This document shows positions 49,601-61,300 of a stretch of 64,000 bases of DNA, in pieces (positions within the stretch are counted from its first letter, which is position 1; the number at the start of each line of letters is the position of its first letter). A model generated the notes under the pieces. It did no database searches, was not told the DNA's origin, and saw only the letters and a program-made list of their open reading frames with translations. Position numbers and translations under genes: made by a program. The stretch comes from Melanocharis versteri. Its lineage: Eukaryota; Chordata; Aves; Passeriformes; Melanocharitidae. The DNA is taken from positions 1 through 64,000 of the forward strand of contig VZTG01006287.1 of NCBI GenBank assembly GCA_013397845.1, written 5' to 3'.

Positions 49601-52600
49601 CAACAGAGAAGCATGACCACATGGCATTCTACTAAGCACAACTCTGGACTACACAAAATAAAACTCAAAATTACTTCCATGCAAAAAACACCCACTGCAT
49701 GTGAATAAGAACCTTCTATTTGGGAGGATAAATATTAGTAACAGTTACAGTTATTTTCTTTAGGTATAATAGATTTCAATCCTTGTTGGATACAGTGACA
49801 ATTACTCTAAAGCAGTATTAAAAATCCAAAATAAGTCTGAATTGTAAAGAAGTTATAGAACTGTTTTGGACAAAAAGAAACAGTAATCTGTGAAGTTGCA
49901 AATTTTGAATTTGCATGTATTGCTAAGCACAACTCTGCTCAACTTGATAATAGAAACACCTGCTGGTAATATGATCTGCTATGCCAAATATATACCCTAG
50001 CTATTAGTTTTCAAATAAACAATTCTTTAATTTAATTAGTTTAATCTTTGGTCTTAGTACTATTCTACCTGAGCTGGATTCTCCACTATTCTTTCTTTGT
50101 TACAGGCATTTTACTAGAAAATAGAAGAGGGAATCATACTGCTGCTTTGAATTCAAATCACAGCATTTTCTGTTGTCTAAACAGGTTATTTATTACACTG
50201 GTAGTGGTTCACTAAACCTACCTTCTCTTGACAGTCTCACAGAAAGAACTGTGCCTCAGTATTTAGGTACCAAAGGAGGACACACCACCCAAAATCTACA
50301 TCCTGCTGTACTAAAATAGAGACCATTCACCCTCTGAAGTCCCTGGGCTCACCCCTCTACCCCCATCAGCTTTACTACTTCAATCCTTTAGCATCAGGCA
50401 AACAGGGAGGAGGCAAAAAACTAGAAAATAAAGTGGCTTCTTTGTTTTGTCCTTCTAATTCACAACATTCCTTTGAAGGCTGTCCATGGGAAAACTAGCT
50501 AAGATAACCCCTCCAATGCAAAGCAGCTAGGAAGTTACACCAATAAAGAGAACCTGAAGAAATCAGGAGAAACACACAAAAAGCGGTCAGAGTTTCACAG
50601 AGCAGCTCAACTCTTGTACAGTTACCGCTGCCCAGAGGACAGAGACCACATGGGATTAACTTTGTTCCGCATCCTGCACCTACAATTACACATCCTCTTG
50701 TACCAAGGACTAACCAGGAGTGGCTGACACTCACACTCCAGGCAGGATGCAGCCGTCACCCACAGCGACACACTGAGCCTGCTTCCCAGCTGCCTGTGGC
50801 AGCTGGCTCACGGTGGACCTGTGACCTTCCATCCTAGAGAACTCCCAAGGCCTGTTTCTCCTGGTCTTCAAAGGAAGTCCTTAGAGTCAGACCTACAGAA
50901 GGGCCCCCCTCTGAATCATTCTGTATCTCAAATTGTTCATTTCGAAACTGTCTGAACATGAGAGAGAAATGACAGGGTGGAAGGGGTGCTCCTAACATTA
51001 GAGAAACACCTTCAAACACCTATTCTCAACTGCAAAATGCAACACTTGACCCAGTGAGGCACCTGGAGCAAAGACAGAGGAGGGACCATCAGCTACAGAG
51101 AACTTGCTGAACTCTGAGCCAGACACTGCTGGCCTGTGCTCACTGGCTGCTCCAGCCTGCTCCCCTTGGCCTCTCTGTCTCAAAACACCTGAGTCTTTTC
51201 GGAACTACTTACTTCTTTGCATTTATTTAGCTTCTACAGCAAAAGGGTAACCCATTTCTTGTAGGCTCTGAGGATCAGTTGGTACCTACATGATTAATAA
51301 AAGGATCTTTTATTTGCTTGGCATGTGGGTCTACTTTGCCTGAAATGTTTTTGACTGTACTTGAAGTGTACTTGACTGCGCTTTCTTGGTCAAAGATTAT
51401 ATGGCAACCCTGGCATCCATGAAATATGCAAAGTCTGATCTCTGATCCTGGAAGACAGGATTTAAGAGCTTTAAGAACACACATCTTTAAATGAAACTAG
51501 ATTTCTGGGAAAACCATAAACTAGGAATCTTCCAGCCCTAACATGGAGAAACCTCCAACTTGTGTTATCCGAGATGTTAGCCCTGGGACAGAGATTTTCT
51601 TCAAGACATTCCTCAAAAACATGTATTGGCAAAGCAAAGCCTGAAAGCCAGAGGCAAGACAATATTCACTGTCTTGGATAGTAAAATGCAGAACTTGGGG
51701 ATATGCATATAAGATGAGCTCCAACTTCAAAAAATGCAGAGATACAAATTCTATAGGGAAACCCTGTGGTAATGTCAGTATCCCGAGGAGCAATTCACAC
51801 TGCACATAAACCGATGTGATGAACAACAACTTCTGTGCATATTTGGAACTAATTTTATTTTTCATTCTATTGAAACAAACAAACATCAATCAGCAAATAT
51901 TCCCAGCTGCATAGCTAATGTCTGAATGCAATTCTGATTCAATGGGGACTCTGTATACACAAGGTTTTCAAATCATAAAAATATAGAGATAGGGACTTGA
52001 GCGGCTGCCAACCTAGCCTTATTCAACTGTTCCTTGGGAGCAGTTTGCAAGGCAAGGAGATCTTTTTTGAAACTGGAATTTAGGACAATAGACCTTACAG
52101 AGGGAGGTATTTTAATTCCTTCTTCCTTGCACCCCAAATATTGATGTATATAACTTAAAAGATTGAAAAAAAGGTTTTTTAAACATAGATTTTGCAGAAG
52201 TACCAGGCATGCTAAGCACAACCAGCTCCCTTCCTTCCCCTTCTCCTGTGATTTTCCACTGGTCTACAGAGAAGACAGAGAGTAATGCTTGGAGGTCCCA
52301 GTATGCAATTGCAAAAGGATGAAGATGGAAAGTATGTGATTGCTCCAATATTTAGCTCATTAATCTTAAAGACTCTGTTTATGCTCTAGAGCATTAATGC
52401 AAAATAGTTCTAATTGCAAAGCTGAGAGATAGGCATACTCCCTTTTTACTTCTTCTCAACACAGTAGCAACTTAATGTATTTCAGAAACTTCAATGTTCC
52501 TATAAACAGAAACTGTATATAGAAACTTTCTATATGTAGCAACCATAGTGTCCTCCTCAACTAGGAATTAAATTTATAGAACTGAAATTATTAATATTCT

Positions 52601-55600
52601 CTAAATGCTTAAGATAACAACCCGAACAACAAATAGCAGGAATCACTTGAGAGGCTGCATATCGTATAAATACACAGTCATTTGCTGAAGAATAAAAGAG
52701 AAGCCACTCCACAGAAACTTCCCCAACACTACTGGACTCGTTTTGTATTACTGACAGTAGCACATTGGTCCAAGAACACAGTGGTGCCCAGAGCCGGGCT
52801 AGGAATGACTGCACTTCCCACAGAGACACTCCAGCACTGCCTGCCCTGGGCAGAGCCACGGCTGAGCACACTGATCCCCACCAGCATCTCCCTGGCCTCT
52901 ACCCCTGGCATCTACATGTGTGTTTCACAACACAGCATGGAGAGATTCAGGTTAGGAGGGATACCAGGAGGGTACCAAGCCCTGGCTCAGAGTAAGGTTA
53001 ACTTGAAAGTTAGATCGTGTTTCTTCAACTAATTTTTCTCTTGAGGTTTCAGAGAGGTACTTACAACAAAACAAATTATTTCACACTTTTTTTCAAATAG
53101 GTTGATATCAATTCCAAAGAGCAAACAATACTGGTCTCCCAGGTGTAACTAGTGACAAAGGATGGATAACAAAGCTAACACATTGATATTAGATCTAATC
53201 TATGCAACCGGGATAAAGAATGGAGAGAGAGATTTGGGAACCATGCGCATGTGCCCTTTGTAATCCTTCAGATCTTTCCACTATCAACAGACATGTCCAG
53301 CTTGCTCACGAAAGAGTCTAATCTACTCCTGCACTCCAGGCTTTCAACTGCGACCATGAGAGGTGTCCACTGGAGATGCTACAGACATCAGAGCTGAGAC
53401 CTCGCACCCTGCCCACTCCGCAGCCTCATGCCTACTGAGGGTGTGCTACACAGTACTTTTTTTCCACCACGGTTTGCTTTTTTAAGCCTGGGTAATTACA
53501 GGGATAGGGGAGAGCTACACTAAAAGCAGTAATTTTATGGTTATAGCATCAATGACTCCAGAGTTGAGCAATATCAATTGACACTGTCTGTGTGAGCTTT
53601 GCTTGGACCCTTGGTGCTGACGTGTTACGGTCCAGTCCTTTAGTTACATGAATATCTACTCCTTCACACAGGATTTCAGCAGTACCAAGGCCTTTTTGAT
53701 GATGCTGCCTATTTCAGTGCTACAGCAAAATCTTGAAAAGTTTTAAGAAAATTTCAATGACGCTCACCAGAGGAACAGACCTAGGGCTATGTTTTGCAAT
53801 GTAGGCAGCTGGCTAAAGGAGAGAAGACCTCATGCAAGCAAAACTGCAACATCCATTCATGTGTTACTACAGACAGGAGAATTCACATGGAGGAGAGCCT
53901 CAGAAGTACCAGTGGAAAAGCTTCCACGAGACCAAGCAAAGCTTCCCACCAACCACAAGATGCAAATCCATGGGAAGCTCCAAGTTCATTTACTGCTAGG
54001 GCTACCTTGTTTCCAGAAGACTCCAATCTCCAAGGCAAGCACAGCTCCTGATAAACCACTGAAGATATCTGTTCATTATATAATTCCTCTTCCATCTGTT
54101 ACAAAAGCTGAAAACAAGCAGGAAAAAAACCCAAGAGACCTCACCAGCAGGCAAGCATGGCAAATGCACCAAAAAGGTGCCTCTGGAAATCAGCAACCTT
54201 TCTTGCACCAGACTCAGATGCCCAGCAGGATGCTAAGCAACTTGCTTCAAACACAGGGCTTTTCAAAAACTTATTTTTCATTTTTTCATATATAATTTTC
54301 TTTCGTTTTACCAGAGTTTGGCTTGACAATCTGGAGTGTAATTTGCAGAAAGGCTGGGCACTGAACAGCTGTAACAGAGGTCAAAACATCTGGGGTTTGA
54401 GCAAGAGCAATGTTCAACTCCCTTAAAAAAGATCTTGAGTCTGATGAATTTCAGTCTTGGAATCCCAAATGAGTCAATAGCTTTTACATTAACTTCTCTA
54501 GCCTGTTGACCCCTGTCTGCAGAAGGGGGGCTGCTGCACACCTGCACATCACTAGGATGCAGTGCAAGCAAACTTACTTGCCTGCCCAGCACCTGTGTAC
54601 TGTTATGATGAGCACTCTGAGAAAAACTGGTGAGGACGTTGATAATTTTGGATTCAGAGCAGGTTTTGAATAGTAGGCAATAAACAGCTCCAGGCCATGC
54701 ACAGAACAAAAGGTTAAACTAAATTACTGAATAGCTGCTCATTAGCTCAGCTCTTACTGTTATATGTGTTGTGTGAAGAGAGCAGAGGGAGAAACAATGA
54801 ATGTATCTATGGGAACATTTAATTCCAATCATCCTTGGAGGTGAAATCTCTTGGTTGTCCCCACTTACTGTGTTTTTGTTTACACAGTGGAATTTTGAAG
54901 TGCATGTATTGATTTCATTTCAGATGAAAGTAAACTGGGAGATGTGCTCCAGGACTGCATTTAACATGCCTCAACCTTTGGCAAATCTAATGAAATTAAA
55001 AAAGAATGCAGAAGTGAGACAAATTAGGACACTAACTTCTGGAATACTCTGAGACACGTGGCTTTACAATTTCACTCTTTTTAAACTATTCTTTCTATGC
55101 AGCATATCTCCGTAAAGCAAATTGTTTCTCAAATCACTGTTCTGAGAAAGAAACAGATGATGCCTCAGCCACTGAAGGAAACAAAAGTGTCAATATTCTG
55201 CACATCTGCCCCTGTATTTTAGTTCTGTGGAAGAGGAAATTTAATGCAGATGGACTTGACACAATTAAGAATATCCCCTAAGCAGAAATGCAACATTCCT
55301 CTCGGACATCTTGGATCATAGGCCTGACTTTGTAGGAAAGACAATTAGCCCACTGCCACACAAGTGCACTTTTTTGACTTTCCCTTCAGTGACAAGCATC
55401 ACTGTCTCCATCAGTGCTCCATGTTCAGTGGTTTCAAAACTGCTGCTTATGCAAGACTGAGTAAGTCTTCCTCCCCTTTTATTTTAAACAGATTTTGTTT
55501 GTGGCAGAAGTTGTGACAACTGCACTGAGCTTGGGCTACAACCCCACAGAGAGTGTTTCTTCACTTTCACAATATATTATTTGCCTTGCAGAAGGAATTC

Positions 55601-58228
55601 TGTTCTTGCAGTTGTAAGGTAAAGCGACCCATACATATGATTAGAGCTGTTTGTACATTTGGACCATGCATAGAATGTAGTCAGATGAATGCTTCTCTAT
55701 AATGAAATACAATGTTTCTGAGTACTTTTAGAATTATAACAACTGTTTGTGTATATAAATATAAACAAAATGTATTAGGAGGTCTATTACCTCTCAGAAA
55801 GTACCCTGACTCAAAAGTTAATTAGGTTCATATGAGAGCCAAACTGAAAAAAGGAATGCAAATCTCTGAATTACACACACCTACACAGAATGTTTAAGGT
55901 TGCTAGCAAGCTGTGTCCTTCCATAAACACAGTTATGTAACCCCGTATTGGGTCAGTGACTCTCTCTGAAGTACTTGCTCCCTACCTCGCAGTCAGACAG
56001 ACCCTGGGAATCATTAACATCCTGATGACAACTATGGGATGTCCCCTGGGACCCTCTGCCACAAGGCACAATCAGGGCCCCAGTCCTGCAGCTGGAAACA
56101 AACACCATTTCCTACAGCTGCTGACTGTGCTGTGCCCACCCTCGCTCAGCCTGCTCCAGGAATGGCTCCTGCCACCCAACCCGTCACTTGGCTAGCTTTG
56201 ATCTTAGCAGCTCTGGGAAATGAAGACTAACAAAAATAACAGTAAAATTAACATGGGCTCCATAATCCAGAAAATCTCACTAAAACATGATGGCTGTGGC
56301 TTTTAAATTCAGTGCCTCTGATTCTGCAAGCTCTTCTGCCTCTTCTTTTGGAGACCCCAAGTATTATAGGGAGAAGAGACACTTGTGAGCTGAATTCACA
56401 TCATCATTTCCTGCTCCTCTCTGTGATAGTACCTGGCTCCCCCAGGAGCAGATCCTGTGCTTTAGTCAAAGAGCTCACAAATTAGGTTTGTTTAAGGAGG
56501 CTGTAGCCTCTCTCCCTGAAACATCTCCCTCTGGGCAGCAGTGACAATGCATCAGTTTGCACCAGCCCCTTGAAGGGGCTCTGGGGTTTCTCAGCAGCCT
56601 GACAAGAATGTGACACCAACCATGCTATGAAGGTCAGTGTTTCCATTTCTCCTTTTTCAGAACGCTGGTCTTCCAGGAGATCTTAAAAAGGACCTAAAAA
56701 CCAGACCTTTCAGATGGTGAAAATTTTTGCATGTTACAGGACTCTAACTGGATCTGTAATTCAAGAGTCCAGGTCGCATTTCATTGCACGGTGAAGTACA
56801 AAAGGAACAAACCCAATGAACCAGCCCACAGAATACGTTCTGTAGGTACAAAATTCATGATTACTAGTCTCATGAAGAGTGTAAATTCATCTGCACCATT
56901 CTTCCACACAGGCAAGACAACAGTAAGAACTGAAAGTTCAGTCTCTTTTTCTGCCAGAGATTAAGAATGATTTGTCTGTCTGTGGATCTCAAGCTCCCAA
57001 AGCTAGGAGAAGACCCTTGCAACTACTTCTCAGAAATGCTCAACTTAGTATGTCCTTATTTTCTGACACTGTAAACAGAGTTCAGCAAACTAAAAAATTC
57101 TCTACACCATCACAACATCATATTAGCTCTCATGTTCTGAAGACAGTCTGCAACTTATTGGCATGAAATACTACCAAAAATGTTACATGAAATTAAAGGT
57201 GACACTGAAATGCAATGCAAACTTTGAAGAGGAATAGGGACGAGTCTTCAGGGCAGGAACAGCAGATGATGAAGAATGCATGTTGTTATTAAAATAGCAA
57301 AATATCTAGTCTCATTTTGCAGATAAGCGTCAAGTGTTACTTCTCCCTTCCAAGCTGCTCAAATAAACAGTGTTGCTGCCAGCCTGTATAGCAGGAAAAT
57401 TGCTTCTCTTCCGACTGGCAATCCAGAAAGCACATGCACTCAAGGCCTGACAACTGAAGACTAATACGGCACATTTAAAGGATAAGTGTGTTTGGTGCAT
57501 TGAGTACATTCTTCTTGAAGATGTTCCATTAGTAATACTGAGAAATGCTCAAGTACCTTCACCAGTGACAAAATCACAGCAGCAGCTAGCTCTAAAACAT
57601 TTATTTGCTGGCCTGAAAGCAGAATAGGAGAAAAATAAGGCTGTTATTAAGCCAGACAGTTGTTTCAAATGAAAATGTATATTTGATGAATCTGTTTGCC
57701 TGCAATTTAAAGGCATACAGTGAAGTACCCAATAGCCAGTGCTTTTGAGAGCTTTTTAAGGCTGATTATCCTTCCCAAAGATGCACACTCCATCCCCTTT
57801 TCAACAGAAGATTTCTATTGTGCTTACGCATAAAATACAGAAAATGCTTAAAACAAACTGAAGCACAACATGTGCTCACTCGAACTCTGACTTCAGCATT
57901 TGGCATAAGCATCCTGGAAAGGTGGCCGTCTGTGTAAAGACACATCTGAGTAACAACTGTCACCCTTAGATTAAAGGAATTAAACAAAAATAAAAATTAA
58001 AGTATCTTATTAATCATGTTAGTGATTGTTTCTACATTATGTCCTTAAAAGTGTATGGAAAACACTGTGTATCATCCCTCTATATATTAGGAGCTGCTTA
58101 ACCATGGAAATTAATTTTATCATCTTGTTCCCTTCCAGCACTTTCTAAAATGCAAACAAAATTGACTTGACAGCCTGAATGCTGCTACCAAACCTCTCAA
58201 TCCCTGCTGACAGGCACTGATCTTTTAC

Positions 58229-58377
58229 CTGGCTTGACTGCTTTCATCACCGCCCGCGACGCCTTCAGCACCGCCTCGTAGACAGCCCTCTGGTCAGCAG
58301 TGAACTTCCCATTGGCAGGGAAGGTGCAGGTGATGTCAGAGCCATAGCAGTAATACTCTCCTCCCATGTCAAACAGG
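58229..58377 (-). CDS. PEPD: PEPD exon 12, first aspartate metal ligands of prolidase
   Basis: An exon of 149 bases after the acceptor CCTTTTCAG, opening with the last base of a cysteine codon and closing with the first base of a glycine codon. It encodes LFDMGGEYYCYGSDIT to KAVKP, human residues 274-322. FDMGG carries the aspartate equivalent to D276 and GSDIT the aspartate equivalent to D287, both metal ligands. The donor is CCAG|GTAAAA. The frame joins exon 13 exactly, and the alignment to human prolidase has no gaps. Earlier exons (N-terminal domain and the HYGHAG region) are not in the window, so the gene continues past the right edge. Confidence 0.97.
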
Positions 58378-61300
58378 CTGAAAAGGAAACAGAGGGGAAA
58401 GAAATGAAAATTTAGTTCCAAAGAAATAGTAGAACACGGTGGACCTTTCTCTTGCTCTGCACTTAAAATCATCTACATTTTGGTAGCTCGCCAATATAAT
58501 CACTACTTGAACACTGTTCTAAGTAAAAAGGGGTGACAGTCCCTTGGAATCTCCTGGCAGAAGGGTATCTGCATTCCATGTGGCTTAAATAGACACCCTT
58601 ATGGGCTGTGCTGGTCCAGGATGGGAACGCTCAGAGAACACAGGAAAGAAGACAAAAACTACAAGAATCCACTTCAAGCTCCTCAGTTTCAGTTTCTAGG
58701 AACTCTTCTCAGAAGAAAAAAACATGTCCTTTTTTTCTTTCCTGAAAAATGCTAGGACATACAGCATCCAATATCCAAAACAGAATCCCACTTTACAGAG
58801 AAATGGTAATGGAATAAGGACTATGGAAAGATCCAACCATAAAAGTACACAAAGTACAGCTTTCTGCATCAGAGGCAGCAGAAAGAAATTATTAAGTGTT
58901 TTCTTTTATGGAGACAAAAAAACTGGCTTACCCCTTGAGAAGCATATTTATTCTACACATGAATAAACAACTCGCCATTGATTGCTCAGCTGCCAGAAAT
59001 CAATCTATGAGAACAGCAAGTGGGACTCTACACCCTTGTGAGGACCATGCTAGACATCTGCAGTACTATGCTTCTCAAGCCTGCTTGATAAGGCATTGCA
59101 CTGCTTTCAGCAGGCTCACGAATCAGTAAATAACCAAATAACCATTTGGACCAGACAACACTTGACCAAATAACCCCCTTGGTTCATCATATATTGATTA
59201 CAGGAAGGCACATTTTACATACAAGACTTTGATCTTGACACAGTATTTGTGTGACCTCCTGATTTCTATGGTAATGAGTCAGAGTCGAAATCTCCGACTT
59301 TAAATCTTCTTCCAACCACCCCAAACAACTATATGAGAGGCTAATCACCATAAGAAATATGAGTTTCCTTCACTGTGTTTGAAAACCTTGGAGTTTTCCT
59401 CCTCCTGCTTTTTCACAGCAGGGTCAGTCAAACAGCATAAGCAGAAGGCAGGGCACTCCACTGGGGCACCCTCTCTGCCACTGAGTCCTAATTACAGCAG
59501 TAATTAGGAAAACTGGGAAAACTGTGTAGTGTAGCTCTGTCCCCAAACAGCATATGTGACTAGGTAAGGATAAATATAAGCTATCACAAAAAGTGCTATC
59601 ACACTCAGCTGTAGCTGATCACCATTTCCAACATAACTGCTACTGAAAGCAATGGACAGTGAGTAAACAAAGGCAGTCATGAAAAAACTAAAGAATATTG
59701 CACCAGGGCTAGGACTCTTCTTGCTGCACAAGACACAGACACATACTCATGAAGATTTACTCCAAGAACTTTAAAAATCCACTCTACAGTTTCCTCCATG
59801 AACAAATCTCTGCACTGAGTGCAAGGCCTGCCTGAAGTCTTTGCCAGCCTCCCCAAACTGGGCAAGGTTGAGGTGCAGAGAGACTTGCAGGACCGGAACA
59901 TCAGGAACAGCCCCAGTAGCTGCAGAGCTGCACGAGGCTTAAAGCTACAGCAGCAAACTCCTACGGAGAGTGCTGCAGAGAGACCTGCAAAGTTACCTGA
60001 GTACACACCGAGCTAATCAAACACTACATTCGTTCACTTAAATACGGAACGTGGAATGTTAATCCAGAAAGTTGCTAGTTGAAAAAAAGATACAAAACAG
60101 GCAGCAAATGTCAGATCCACAGGGTGAAAAAAAACATGACTGGACACCAACATAGAAACTGTAAACCAGCCTGGCCAAACCTCAAAATCAGAAACCCCAA
60201 CAACACTGGCTACTTTCTGATTTTACGGTTAGACTTGCTTCTAAAATTAACTAATGATACACATAAAAAATTTACAGATACAGAAAAGTAGTTGCAGGAA
60301 CTGAGAATCATGGAAGAAGCTGCTACATGCTGTAATGTACCAACAAGAAACAGACCAGTTCTAAATCTTTGAATGCATCCCAGACTGACCCTTTCAAAAT
60401 CACAAATCAAGTTTCAAGATGCTTTGTGGGATCTGCAGCAGTTCTGTGGCCTGATTCTGTTGCATTTTCAAGTATAAATGCCCACTCAGTATGGGGACAG
60501 TAAAGCTGTGATGAACAACTTGTTAATTCCCTGTACATGTCTACTGGAAGTTGCTATGCTTTGTACATTTTATGTTAAAATGCACACAAATGTACATTCT
60601 ATGTTAAAATGCAAAGTAGTTATTCTGAACTTACAGGAGGCAGAATTTTGTCTATGTCTTTAACCTTACAATCATCAGCATTTTCTCAAACCCATTCATC
60701 ACTCAGTCGCTGTTAAATAGTTCTTGAGTTACTGGAGAACTGAGCAATGAAAAAAAAATATCATAAAGCTGATAGTCCATCAAAACAAGGCTCACAAGCT
60801 AGGAAGCACCATTTGTTCAGGTCTCTTGGCTTCCAGACAAGAGGAGACATGAGGGAAGATGATCTTTCAAATTCCACCACAGATCACAACACACCATCCA
60901 GCCTCTATGCTTCAGTGAGAAAGCATCCAAACCAAATGGGACATCTGGGAGATATTTTGGCTCTTATCAGGAATTCTCTTCGATTTAACTTCAGTTGGGA
61001 ACATATCCATTAGCTAAAATGTTGCCCAAGACATGGAAATAGCCCAAATATTGTAGTTAAACTGAGAAAATAATGGGAGCCTGAGAAGATCCCAGTTTCG
61101 TATATTTGCGTCCCAGGCAAAATAAATGCTGAAGCACATTTATATCAAATAAAATGTCTGACAGCTACTACCTTTTCCTGTTGATTAACCAGAAAAACAA
61201 ATCCTAAAAGAAGGTTCCTTAGAAAAAATACATTTATTTTACCCTGAAACTAGAGGGTAAATTGCTAGTGAAAAAGATACTATTAGTGCATTCTAGTTTG

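Larger units (their letters stand above)
41046..58228 (-). other. PEPD: PEPD intron 12
   Basis: The longest intron fully in view, 17,183 bases, with a GTAAAA donor and a TCTAAG acceptor. It is AT-rich throughout. It contains nested duplications at 45.3 kb and a (TTG)n run at 46.65 kb. A 168-codon plus-strand frame at 53789-54295 has no recognisable domain and is regarded as chance. No nested gene or RNA was recognised. Confidence 0.9.

Noticed and set aside
53789..54295. 168-codon plus-strand frame in PEPD intron 12
   Set aside because: No recognisable domain, low-complexity-free but unfamilial composition, antisense to PEPD and inside an intron; the length is compatible with chance in 64 kb.
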